Below, piece after piece: positions 23,281-33,340 of a stretch of DNA of 64,000 nucleotides. Within the stretch, counting starts at the first letter, position 1. Every line of letters begins with the position of its first letter. Made by a program: the position numbers and the translations under genes. The notes below the pieces were generated by a model. It made no database searches. It was given only the letters and a program-made list of their open reading frames with translations, and was not told the origin of the DNA. The DNA comes from Combretum micranthum (lineage: Eukaryota > Streptophyta > Magnoliopsida > Myrtales > Combretaceae): assembly GCA_024138025.1 (NCBI GenBank), contig JAMXBD010001460.1, forward strand, positions 302,662-366,661, read 5' to 3'.

Positions 23281-23444
23281 TGTATATCTCCCATACTTAG
23301 TTCCTCTAAATCTTTCCATTCACTTTAAAAACCTGAAATATAACATTAGCTTTATTAAGTACCAATTCCTCATAATTTCTATAAAATTAATAACAAGTTA
23401 ATCAAGTTTTATCTAATATAAATTGAGTAAAATATATCTCAACA

Positions 23445-23449
23445 ACAGG
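23445..23449. other. Target-site duplication of A1, right copy (ACAGG)
   Basis: Matches 13380-13384 exactly; G3 LTR sequence (TACCGGAGATAGG) resumes right after it. Confidence 0.95.
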
Positions 23450-23789
23450 TACCGGAGATAGGAGTTTCCCATAGAAGTTTATTTCATTCCTTTTGTATGG
23501 ACTTCCATTGGAAACTAAAGGACTATGGATGACTGTAATGGACTTGATATTATTTTGCGGGGGAATGCCCCTTAGATTTTGTAAAGTATAATTATGCGTT
23601 TTGGTTTATTATCTATGGCTAATGAATGCCACGTTAAACTGTTTAACTCCATTTGTTGAAGTATTCTATTGTCGTAAAGGAACGCTTTACATCTCTATAA
23701 GACTCCCGAGGGGCTCGGATAGGGAATTCGAGAGTCTTATTTAGTATGTAGTGGGCTGTTACGTCTAGGATATGCTATGGGGCATGACA
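23450..23789 (+). repeat. G3 5' LTR, right remnant
   Basis: Continues the LTR interrupted at 13384 and matches 33626-33964. It ends TGGGGCATGACA eight bases before the primer-binding site. A GGGGGAATGCCCC-like palindrome lies at about 23562. Confidence 0.9.
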
Positions 23790-23797
23790 GTTTAAGT

Positions 23798-23815
23798 TGG
23801 TATCAAAGCCCTAGG
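23798..23815 (+). promoter_or_regulatory. G3 primer-binding site (initiator tRNA-Met)
   Basis: TGGTATCAAAGCCCTAGG, close to the TGGTATCAGAGC complement of plant initiator tRNA-Met used by chromoviruses. It marks the start of the G3 internal region and proves that 23450-23789 belongs to a 5' LTR. Confidence 0.88.
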
Positions 23816-23938
23816 TTATAAAACAAGACAATAGAATTAAAAGAAACCGGACTTAGAAATCTAACTAATAGGTTAAATGGAGTTAAAAGAGTTTTTGTGA
23901 TAAGTCTAATTAGGAATATTGTGTTGATGTAGGTCTCC

Positions 23939-25054
23939 TTGGGTGAGACCAGGGAGAGGGCCAGGAACTTCACTAAGAGAAATGATGAGACGATGGTGGA
24001 GTATAGGTTGAGGTTAAGAGAGTTGTGCGAAGACTTTACCCTAGCCAGACATCCCAGGACTGTAGGGGAAATGTACAAACTGTGGAAAGATGGATTGAGA
24101 TACACAAGATGGGCTGCTGTAGTTGATCGATTGAGGCATGATCCCAAGGGGAGGAGGAGTTGGACAAAATTGGAGACGATTTATACTCTGGAGAGAATCA
24201 TGGTTGAGTATGGGTGCGAGCCCATGACTAGGGAAGCTACATTTATTTTGAAGAATGGGGGTAACCGAACCCCTCCAGATTTTAGAGTATGGATCCCCAT
24301 AGGACCTTTATATGTGTATGCCTATGATAACTTATATGATCATCATGATTGGAACATGGCAGACGCATGGAACCATATCACTTGGCATGCGGTTTACTTA
24401 GATATTCTCCCACCCTAAGTGATAGCTCCACCTCCAGCTATTGACATAGGCATGCAATTGAATGGGGCGCCTGTAGTTGGTGAGGATGAGGAAGAAGAAG
24501 AAGAAGAGGACCCTGAGGAGGATCCTAACTGGGAAGAAAATATAGTTCCTAGAACCTCTATCCCACCTGTCGAGCCGGAAGCTGAAGTGAATCCGGAACC
24601 CAACCCAATTGTATGGGATTTTAATCGGAAGCTGGAGATACTGGATAGTGGTAGGGTGGAACCCGAGTTTGACCCCTTGATGTGGATAGATATTTATGTG
24701 GAAGGTGAAAATCCCCCTATACTTGATATAGTAGTAGCTGAACCTGTAGTCCCCGAGCCTATGGAGGTAGAAGGCATGGGTGGAGATCCAGTAAGAGAAA
24801 ATGAGGTAGTAGAGACTCAAGTGAGTGAGCCTGAAGTTAGAGGTGAGGAGAATGAAGTGAGCCCGAGAGAAGGGCAAGGTACTGAGGAAGAGGAGGAAAG
24901 TGAGGACCAGGAACCTTTAGTCCGACCTATTAGGAAGCGGAGGATGACTACGAGGGAGGAATACCTTAGTTTGTTTATCCGACGAGACGACGGTGGTTCT
25001 TCTAGCAGGAGACGACCTCCTAGCTTGACCTCCGATGACTCTAGTGATGAGTAG
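23939..25054 (+). pseudogene. G3 pre-gag ORF of unknown function (371 codons, one in-frame stop)
   Basis: Between primer site and gag lies one reading frame of 371 codons broken only by TAA at 24416-24418. The listed start is TTG; the first ATG in frame is at 23993. The first half (about 159 residues) is mixed and basic, with VEYRLRLRELCED near residue 20 and KLWKDGLRYTRW near residue 48. These faintly recall the ELxRFxxGL end of a capsid domain, an inference only. The second half is strongly acidic (a Glu/Asp run near 24484-24520), Pro-rich, and ends with a basic nuclear-signal-like RPIRKRRM and Ser/Arg-Asp tail. No zinc knuckle, protease or envelope-like membrane segment is seen. I do not recognise the family. 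G2 and G5 do not show this region, as their 5' ends are missing. Confidence 0.55.
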
Positions 25055-25682
25055 AGACCGAGATGACAGTTAACCCATGAAGTCCAAGAGGAGTCCTGAT
25101 TTTCTTATTTTGTAGTAGGCAATGTGGGATGCCAATTTGCCTTAGGATTTCAGGATAGTTAGTATTTTATTTGTTTCTTTTTCCCTGTATTTTGTCATGT
25201 TTTCGGGAATAGGGAAAATGATTAGAATCGGAATTAGTGTATAGCTAGCCAAATTTTGGGGACAAAAATCTTGATGTAATATTTGTATGGCTCGCTAAAG
25301 TAATGAAAGATCGTGTTTATTTCAAAGGAAAGGAGTTGTGAAAAGCATGCATGCTAATCATGAGGCATAAAAACATTAACAGCATATAGATTGCATGAGC
25401 ATTCATTCCTTCACATTATTGTTATGAAATTTCAACTTGTTACTTTATGTGTAAATTCTTATATTCTCCTTATGATGATATGAATTTATGAAATTCCATT
25501 TCTTTCTAAGTTGATTTCCAAATTTTCGCAATTTTTAAACTTTGTTAACAAATCTAGTCCTTTTGAAATCTGAAACCTCCTAAGGGTACTAAAAATTCAT
25601 TAAATAATGTATAAACAGACGAAATCGACGAATTCGAAATCGGGAACAAGGGTCTAATTCGAACGAAGCCGATCAGTCGGCT
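25055..25682 (+). other. G3 spacer between pre-gag ORF and gag
   Basis: AT-rich and non-coding as far as I can see. At 25243-25270 it contains TAGCCAAATTTTGGGGACAA, very like the lead-in to the polypurine tract at the end of G1 pol (1952-1979), although no LTR follows here. GGAACAAGGGTCTAATTCG stands shortly before the gag start. Confidence 0.5.
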
Positions 25683-26993
25683 ATGCCACAACCTAACCCC
25701 CAAGGAGCTGCACCCCAAAATCAACAGGGTGATGTGTTAAATGCGATTGGACAATTGGCCAATCTTCTGAACATCTTCATCAAAATTAGAATCCGGTTCA
25801 GAACCCGCACCCAGGGCAAAGTGCCGGGATTCGGCCCACATCCACCAACCGCAGATCATCGGGAAATGACTGCAGAGGCATCGGCTCCACAAGAGGAGCA
25901 TTCCTATAATGTGCCATTGCCGCCACCCCCGCCATACAGGAGACCCACCGAAGCTCCTTACCGGACTTTATTAAAGCAACCGGTATTTTGAAGCATTCGG
26001 TAAACCAGATGAAGCCGAGGACTGGTTGGCTCAAGTTGAGCGTTCTTTTGCTGCATACGAGATTCCACCTTATCTGCAGTTGGAATATGGACATATATGC
26101 TGAGGTATAATGCGTGGGTCTGGTGGGACTCCAAGAGAAGGAACTTGACTTCCTCGGCCACTTGGGAAACCTTTCGTCGGGAATTTCTGAACAATTATTT
26201 TCCCTCCAGTTTGAGAGTGAAATACAGTGCTGATTTTCCATGTTAACCAAAAGGGGAGGATAGTAGAACAATATAAAACCGAGTTCGTTCACTTGCTGTA
26301 GTATGCTCCTGAGTCTTTCAGGGATAGTGAAGAATTAAAGAAGCAGGTATTTCTGGGAGGCTTAGATGAGGAATTGCGGATCAAGTTGGAAGAGTTTGGA
26401 GTTAGGACATATCCTGAAATGGTAGAGAAGGCCCAGATAATTGAAGGGGCCAGAAAAAGAAAGTACTAAGAGCCTGAAAAGAGGGTATTTGGAAAGAGGC
26501 CATTCGATGCCTCGAGTTTAGGATTCAAAGGAAAGAGGTACAGACCGTACCAAGGATTCAAGGATGAGTCTAGTAGCAAGCCGACCTAGTTCAAGGCCAA
26601 TGTCACATGTTGGAAATGTAAGTGAGCACACGCTCCTAGGCAGTGCCAGTTGTTGAAAAACAAATGCTATTTCTGTGGCGACGCTGGCCATATGGTTTAT
26701 ACGTGCCCAAAGAAGCTGGCTGTGACTTGCTTTATTGCAAGCAGAAGGGACACCTAACCTCTGAATGTTCCCAGCGGAAAAGCGTGGCCGCTCGACCCTA
26801 TGGAACTCCAAGTAATACCAACCCCATGAGGTCAGGTAACAAAAGTGGGAGCCGAGCGGCTTCAGCAATGCATGGGACGAGGTTATATAACTTCGAAGGC
26901 CAGTGGATGGTAAAGGAAGATGAGGAGGAAGATGTAGAATTGGTAGCTTCGGATCAAAGCGAAGGCGCTGATAACGGCCTGGTGACAGGTTAG
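25683..26993 (+). pseudogene. G3 gag, broken
   Basis: The start is MPQPNPQGAAPQNQQGD with a Pro-rich N terminus. The capsid part follows in pieces in different frames: PDEAEDWLAQVERSF at about 26005, WWDSK and FLNNYFPSSLRVKYS at about 26125-26225, then EELKKQVFLGGLDEEL at about 26330. A stop falls at the end of this part near 26468. Three zinc knuckles follow at about 26608-26770 (CWKC..., CYFCGDAGHMVYTC, YCKQKGHLTSEC) with a stop in the first and a frameshift before the third. The tail is acidic. The order and motifs match G2 gag, which is better preserved. The protein cannot be made whole from this copy. Confidence 0.85.
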
Positions 26994-27132
26994 TAACAAG
27001 AAACCCCCCTTAACTAAAATTTAAGTTATTAATTTAATTGTTGCCTGAATGGAATTGAATATGTTATGGGAAACTGGAAGTAGGAACCCTATGTAGATAG
27101 CCTTAAGAGTGTGGTAGGGTTCATATGGATAT
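26994..27132 (+). other. G3 gag-protease linker
   Basis: About 140 bp with stops in all frames; the usual continuous Gag-Pol frame is interrupted here. Confidence 0.5.
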
Positions 27133-27531
27133 TTGTTGACCTCAGGGCACATTCGGGTGAATAGCGTGGAGGCCTATGTTTTATTTGACACGGGAGCGAC
27201 TCACTCATTCATTACCAATAGTTTGGCTAACCAACTGGGATTACCTATAGCCACAACTACGGTTAGTTTACGGATTAAGACCCCCACAGGAAGTGTTGTG
27301 TCAACCCGAGAAATTGTGAAAGATTGTCCGTTGGAAGTTCATGGACACAGCTCCAAAAGCGATTTGATAATATTGGAAATGAATAAATACGAAGTTATCC
27401 TCGGAATGAGTTGGCTAAGCAAGGTAAAAGCAATAGTGGATTGTCAAAAGAAAACAGTGAGTTTCTATGATCAAATGGGGGAAAAAGTAGAATTTGTGGG
27501 AGAAACCCTAGTCCGAGAAGGTTTGGTGTAA
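27133..27531 (+). pseudogene. G3 aspartic protease
   Basis: The frame starts next to SGHIRVNSVEAYVLFDTGATHSF: DTGA is the active-site motif of the retroviral-type aspartic protease, near residue 19. The second hallmark VILGMSWLSK lies near residue 88, followed by VDCQKKTVSF, the usual end of the domain in chromoviruses. The domain itself looks whole, but it is separated from gag upstream and from RT downstream by stops. It would process Gag-Pol in the particle. Confidence 0.85.
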
Positions 27532-27542
27532 ACTCGTTTGAG

Positions 27543-29057
27543 TTGATGATGGAGGATAAAGAGATAATACCGATTGAAGGTGTTTTAGATGAAGAGGAAA
27601 CCCGTGAGGAAAGGGATATACCGGTGGTAAATGAATATTTGGATGTGTTTCCAGAGATCTTGTCGGGATTACCACTAAAGAGAGAAATTGATTTTGAAAT
27701 TGTTTTGGCTCCAAACACGAACCGATATCCAAAGCACCATACCGGATGGCCCAGCTGAGTTGAAGGAGCTAAAGACATAGTTGCAAGAACGTTTGGATCA
27801 AAATTTATAAGACCAAGTGTATCGCCATGGGGCGCACCCGTTTTGTTAGTAAAGAAGAAAGATGGATCGATGAGATTGTGTATCGATTATCGTGAGTTGA
27901 ATAAAGTGACTGTCAAGAACCGATATCCCTTGCCAAGAATTGATGATTTGTTTGATCTACTGCAAGAGGCTTGTGTGTTTTCATGCATTGATTTGCGTTC
28001 GGGATATCATCAGTTGAGGATTAAGCTTGAGGATGTACCAAAGACGGCTTTTCGTACTCGTTATGGGCACTATGAGTTCCTGATAATGTCATTCGGGCTG
28101 ACTAATGCACCAGCTGCATTCATGGACCTTATGAATAGAGTCTATAAGCCACTTTTGGATAAGTGTGTGATAGTCTTCATAGACGACATCCTCATATATT
28201 CGAAGACTAAAGAGCAACAAGAGGAACATCTTCGTTTGGCATTGCAAACTTTATGGGATAATAAGTTGTACGCCAAGCTGTCCAAATGTGATTTTTGGTT
28301 GGACAGAATATCATTTCTTAGACATGTAGTAACTGGTGATGGGATATCAGTTGACCCCGAAAAGATCAAGGCTGTAGTGGATTGGAAACCACTGCAAACG
28401 ATTATCGAAGTAAGAAGTTTCTTGGGATTAGCTGGCTACTATCACAAGTTTGTGAAGGACTTCTCTAAGATAGCCAAGCCACTGACTCAATTGACTCAAA
28501 AGAATGAAAAATTCGTTTGGACGGACAAGAGGGAACAGAGCTTTCAGGAATTAAAACGACAATTGGTATCGGCACCGATTTTGGTTCTACCGGACCCAGA
28601 AAAGTCCTATACCGTACATAGTGGCGCCTCAAGGAATGGCCTTGGATGTGTCTTGATGCAAGAGGGGAAGGTTATTGCATATGCTTCTCGGCAATTGAGA
28701 CCACATGAGCAGAACTACCCTACGCATGATTTGGAATTAGCAGCCGTTGTCTTCGCTTTAAAGCTATGGAGACATTATCTATATGAACAAAGGTGTGAGA
28801 TATACACAGATCATAAAAGTCTTAAATACCTGTTCACACAGAAAGAGCTAAACATGAGGCAAAGGAGATGGCTGGAATTAATAAAGGATTATGATCTAGG
28901 AATAAATTACTGTCCAGGGAAAGTAAATGCGGTCGCGGATGCTCTAAGTTGGAAGAATCATGGGGAAGTAGCCGCTTTGATCACAAGTCAAAGAGATTTG
29001 ATTAAGGAGTTTGAGAAGTTAAGGGCTGAGTTCATAGACCAAGGCGCTGAGCTGTAG
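27543..29057 (+). pseudogene. G3 reverse transcriptase and RNase H
   Basis: The N-terminal RT part (VVNEYLDVFPEILSGLPL) is in the frame 27543-27758; a shift near 27745-27790 leads to the long frame 27843-29057. That frame contains the RT blocks [49 protein letters not shown] and the catalytic [10 protein letters not shown] (near 28170-28205), then LSKCDFWL and [21 protein letters not shown]. RNase H follows, but the first catalytic Asp is Gly (codon 28623-28625, SGAS against SDAS in G1). The later TDHKSL and VADALS Asp residues are present. The frame ends in an amber stop at 29055-29057; the next ORF continues in the same frame. Confidence 0.9.
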
Positions 29058-29072
29058 ATATCCAACCTGGAG

Positions 29073-30531
29073 ATGGAACCGACCCTCATAGAGAGAATCA
29101 AAGAAGCCCAAAGGTATGATGAGGTGATACAAAAGATAAAAAGGGAAATCCAAGCAGGAAGGTACCTTGACTTTGCCATAGATGATGAGGACGTGATCAG
29201 AATGAAGGGAAGACTGTGCGTGCCAGAGGATGAGGATTTGAGGAAAGAAATAATGAGTGAAGCTCATAACTCCGGATATACCATGCATCCGGGAGGCACC
29301 AAAATGTATCAAGATTTGAAAAGCCGCTATTGGTGGAATGGCATGAAGCGAGATGTGGCAGATTATGTAATGAGGTGTCCAGTATGCCAACAGGTGAAAG
29401 TAGAGCACCAGAGACCGGGTGGATTGCTAAAGCCCTTACCCATTCCCGAATGGAAGTGGGATCAGATATCCATGGATTTTGTGTGTGGTTTTCCCAAGAC
29501 TCCATCTGGTTGTGATGCAATATGGGTGATAGTGGATCGATTGACCAAGTCGGCGCATTTCTTACCCATAAATATGACCTACTCAATGGAAAGATTAGCC
29601 AAGATCTATATCAGAGAGATCGTACGGTTACATGGCATACCTGCAGGGATTATCTCAGATAGAGACCCGAGATTCGTGTCCAAATTTTGGACAAGCTTGC
29701 AAAAGAGCTGGGCACTAAATTGCATTTTAGTACGGCTTATCACCCTCAGACGATGGACAGTCTGAGCGGACGATCCAAACCCTAGAAGACATGCTGAGAG
29801 CGTGTGCCTTGGAATTCAAAGGGAGTTGGGATAGTCATGTACACCTAATTGAGTTTGCCTATAATAACAGCTATCACTCCACCATTCAAATGCCACCGTA
29901 TGAAGCTTTGTATGGATGATGCTGTAGATCCCCTTTGTTTTGGGATGAAGTAGAGAAGGTAGCAATTGGGCCGGAATTGGTACAAGAAGCCACAGATAAA
30001 GTGAGGTTGATTCAGCGGAAAATGAAGGAAGCTCAGGACCGGCAAAAGAGTTGGGCAGACTTGAAAAGAAGAGAACTTGAATTCAAGGTGGGTGATCATG
30101 TGTACCTAAAGATAAACCCGATCAAAAGTATTAAGAGGATGCGTACACAAGGGAAGTTATGCCCGAGATACATTGGACCTTTTGAAATCTTGGAAAGAGT
30201 CAGAGATCTGGCATATCGGCTAGCCCTGCCACCAAATTTGTCCGGGATCCACAATGTATTCCATGTGTCAGTATTGAGAAGGTACGTTGCCGACCCGGAA
30301 AGGATTCTGGAGTTGGAACCAATTCAACTGAAGGAAAACCTAACATATGAGGAACACCCCGTGAAGATATTAGATAAGAAAACTCAAAGGCTATGAAACA
30401 AAGACATTCACTACGTTAAAGTGTTATGGAGGAATCATGCCTTTGAGGAAGCAACTTGGGAAGCTGAAGATGAAATCCGGAGGGAGTACCTCGAGATATT
30501 TGAAAGACAAGGTATGTCAGTTCCGTTTTGA
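29073..30531 (+). pseudogene. G3 integrase and chromodomain, broken
   Basis: The zinc finger (EAHNSGYTMHPGGTKM, then CPVCQQ) and two catalytic Asp residues (SMDF, SDRDPRF) are in the frame 29073-29765. A single-base change near 29705 and another near 29750 break the frame before the catalytic Glu, which is still visible in the DNA. YEALYG is followed by TGA at 29918-29920, where G1 has an Arg codon. The C-terminal part resumes (29935-30396) with the GPF-type segment and stops at another TGA at 30394-30396, again Arg in G1. The chromodomain (VKVLWRNH, EEATWEAEDEI) follows to 30531. Both TGA codons fit C-to-T decay of CGA/CGG. Confidence 0.9.
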
Positions 30532-30547
30532 GGACAAAACTTTATTT

Positions 30548-30560
30548 AAGGTGGGGAGGT
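30548..30560 (+). other. G3 polypurine tract
   Basis: AAGGTGGGGAGGT directly before TGTAAACC, after the lead-in TTTTGAGGACAAAACTTTATT. Confidence 0.9.
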
Positions 30561-31239
30561 TGTAAACCTCGGTATTCTTAGTAGTTAAGAAACCCGGGGA
30601 ATTGGAAGCAAAACCCTAATCCGGTCCAGTTTGAGTCTAGTGAGAGCAGCCTAGGAACCCTAAATCCGGCTTTCCTTCGGTTTCATAATAAAAGAAATTT
30701 TATAAAGTAAATGAAGTTGAATTATTGTTCTAAAGTATATTTTAGACCTTTGAAAGTTTTAAATTCGGGAATTTTTCTTCCGGGCCTTCCCGAGCTCAAT
30801 TACGGAAAAGCGTGCCCGGACCACGGATTCAAAAAATGTTCCGGAATATTCATTAGAACCGTAATTTTATAAGGATTCCAAAAATATCAATTTTATAATT
30901 TTCGAGCTATAAAAATTACAGTTATAGCTTTTCCGTGTTTTCGTTACAACCGGTAAAGTAGATGTCTTGTCTACTATTCACAAGTACAACCTACACTACA
31001 CACTACCCATACCCTATTCTTACATCCTTACAACTACTCATTTCAATTTTCTTTTCCAATGAATTTTGTCTCTTAATAATTATACATTTATTACATTTTA
31101 ATTACTAAATTACAAATATCAAAATTTCAAAACACAACACACACACAGAGTGGCCGGCGACCCCCCCCCCCCCCCCCCGTTTTTCCCTCAATTAAATTAT
31201 TTTTACTCATTTTATTAACTAAAACCCTAATTCACTTCA

Positions 31240-31247
31240 TATATAAA
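31240..31247 (+). promoter_or_regulatory. TATA box in G3 3' LTR
   Basis: TATATAAA at about 680 bp into the LTR, followed by (CT)-rich DNA; the same spacing is seen in the G1 LTR and segment B'. Confidence 0.55.
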
Positions 31248-32683
31248 CATATTTTTCTCTCTCTCTCTTCATTTTTACTTGTTTCAATTTTTACAAAAGA
31301 GGAAAAACTCTCTCTTTTTCCCTTGGAATGCCGTGAGCTCCCTCCCTTCCCTCACATTTTCAACTCAAGTCTCCTTCATTTCCTCCTTTAATCTCCATTG
31401 GTATGTTAGTTTAAGCTTTGATCCTTCCTAATCTTGTAATGGCAAAGCTATATCTTGTGTGTTTTCTCATTTAATCCCAATGAGCTCATGCTAGGGACAT
31501 GAAAACACATGAACAAGAATATCAAGCCATCACAAGACATGGATCTAGTGTTTAATGAGTTTATGTTAAGATATCTTCTAGTTCATGCATGTAAAGTAGA
31601 GATCTTGTATATATATTGATGTTCATGCCATGAGATCTATGATTCATGCATTATATTTAGTAGATCTAAAGTTTAGACATCCACATCTTCATGTACATGC
31701 ATGATCATAGAGTTATTTTGTTTTCCATGCATTGATGATTATAAAAATGTAGTCTTGTTCATGTAAAGGTGTGTTAGATAGTGGATCTTCATATTAGAAG
31801 GTAAGAACATTGAAAAAGGAAAGGTTTTGTCAAATATGAAATGTTGGAAATTCGGATGAAATTGAAACCCTACTTTAAAAACCACCAAAATCATTTTTAA
31901 ACTCATGTTTCACAAGAAAAATGAAGGGTATGTGTAATAGGTATATTGAAGGAATGATTTTCATAAGCTTAGATGAGTTAGGCATGATGAAAATGTAAAA
32001 ACAAGAAGTAAAGTTAGAATGAAAAATATTGGTTTATGGATGTGTAGTCAAATTCGTAATTTTGGGTGATGCCCATATAAACACTTAGTATCTAAGCTTA
32101 GATGGCATGTTTTATGAGCTAAATGAAGTCTTGATATAATAGATATATTGGAGCTTCAAATTTTAATGCATTAAACAAGATTTCCCAAAAGGAAAATGCA
32201 AGAAAATGAAATTTCAAAAATTCGGATTTTTACAAGGGGCTCGTTTAAAAACATGTTTACCAAATGAAAAATGGGAATTTTTATGCATGAATAAAGGCCA
32301 TGATTAATATAGACTTTAGGAACTCATTTTTATTTAGATAACAAGTGAATTTCAAGAATAAAAATCAAAGAAACCCTAAGGAATGTAAAGTTGAGAAGAA
32401 TAGCTTTTTTAGAGATAACCTTTATGTAATTTTGTAACAATTAGGAGTTCCTAAGGGTTTATCATCAAAACTCATCATGACCATGCATATATTGAGTTCA
32501 TTACATGGCATTCATGTTAGTAATTCATTCCTATACCATTCATCCATAATCATCAACTAGGAACATTTCTCATCAAAAGCAAAACAATTTTTCGGAATGG
32601 AGAAAGGGGCAGAACAGAACTGATCCCACTGTTCCGTGGCCTTACTACTTTCAAAACTTGAAAATAATACTAGAAATAGATAG

Positions 32684-32765
32684 ATCTTTCGAATTAGATA
32701 GAGATCGATATAAAATTTGCGAAATTCCGAGTTAAAATGACCAAGTTATGGCCGTTTTAAGTCGG
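32684..32765 (+). promoter_or_regulatory. Conserved LTR block (8 copies in the window)
   Basis: Core words are AGATCTTTCGAA, GATATAAAATTTGCGAAATT, CCGAGTTAAAATGACCAAGT and TATGGCCGTTTTAAG. Copies lie at about 4162-4255, 10559-10655, 12428-12520, 38688-38780 and 56347-56440 on the plus strand, and 19133-19225 and 60488-60590 on the minus strand. It is better conserved than flanking LTR sequence and always lies shortly upstream of the acceptor-like site. The role is unknown. Confidence 0.7.
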
Positions 32766-33235
32766 AGCTTTCGCAAATAGCGAGAATTCCGAATTCATCT
32801 AGTTTAGATGCATAGCTTGAATTAGTTACATGATGAGAATCTCATTAGGATTATTCTTACTTGGTAGGTGATCCCGAGCAGGACGACACCTTACGGCCCG
32901 ATTATTACTACTAGAAAGACCGGCGTCCAATGGCCGAGTGAGTTTTACTTCCACTCTCAATTAATGTTCTGATTGTAATGTAGTGGCACTAGTGGTGTAG
33001 GCAAAGATAAAATGGATATGCATGATGGGGTATATGGGAATTATATAGTTATCTGCTGTTGATGTGTGAATGGAACTTAAGAAATATCGAAACCGAGTGT
33101 TAAGCTATTGACTGATTAGCTAGTATTCTATATTGAATGTTTGAGAATACTTGTTGGTCACCTAAAAGAATTGAACTAATGTATATCAACTTCAATTGTA
33201 ATTGGATTCATTCATATGATGGGATGGAGCATTCG

Positions 33236-33340
33236 CATTGGTTGGTTTTTCGTGATCCATAAAACGAATATGTTGGTTAATCGTGATCCATAAAACGAAT
33301 TTGTTGGTTAATCGTGATCCATAAAACGAAATATTGTTAG
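33236..33340 (+). repeat. 31-bp tandem repeats in G3 3' LTR
   Basis: About three and a half units around GTGATCCATAAAACGAATAT/GTTGGTTAATC. Confidence 0.82.

Larger units (their letters stand above)
13385..23444 (-). mobile_element. A1: Athila-type LTR retrotransposon, gag-PR only, inserted in G3 5' LTR
   Basis: On the minus strand the order is 5' LTR (22126-23444), tRNA-Asp primer site, gag, protease, long 3' non-coding region, polypurine tract and 3' LTR (13385-14703). Both LTRs are 1319 bp and differ at few sites, and the 5-bp duplication ACAGG is perfect, so insertion was recent. Without S1 the element is about 6.6 kb. Gag and protease are of the Athila type. No RT, RNase H or integrase reading can be found between the protease and the 3' LTR, so the copy needed enzymes from a partner. 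Gag has a frameshift and is split by S1. Confidence 0.92.
22126..23444 (-). repeat. A1 5' LTR (1319 bp)
   Basis: Same length as the 3' LTR, with scattered substitutions and few small indels (for example near 22154, 22708, 22833 and 22890). On the minus strand it starts TGTTGAGATATAT at 23444 and ends CACCCACCA at 22126. GC-rich U3 repeats (23124-23280) lie upstream of a TATA box (23007-23018). Confidence 0.93.

Noticed and set aside
13385..23444. A1 read as a plus-strand element
   Set aside because: Primer site, polypurine tract, gag and protease are all consistent only on the minus strand.
21904..23444. Envelope-like ORF in A1, as in some Athila elements
   Set aside because: No frame with signal peptide and membrane segments after the protease; the region is too short and stop-rich.
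24398..24877. 159-codon minus-strand ORF and 62-codon Ser/Gly-rich ORF opposite the pre-gag ORF
   Set aside because: Shadows of the acidic plus-strand frame (Glu-rich codons read as Ser/Leu on the other strand).
33236..33340. CRISPR-like look of regularly spaced 31-bp units
   Set aside because: The units are directly adjacent without variable spacers and lie in plant retrotransposon LTRs.
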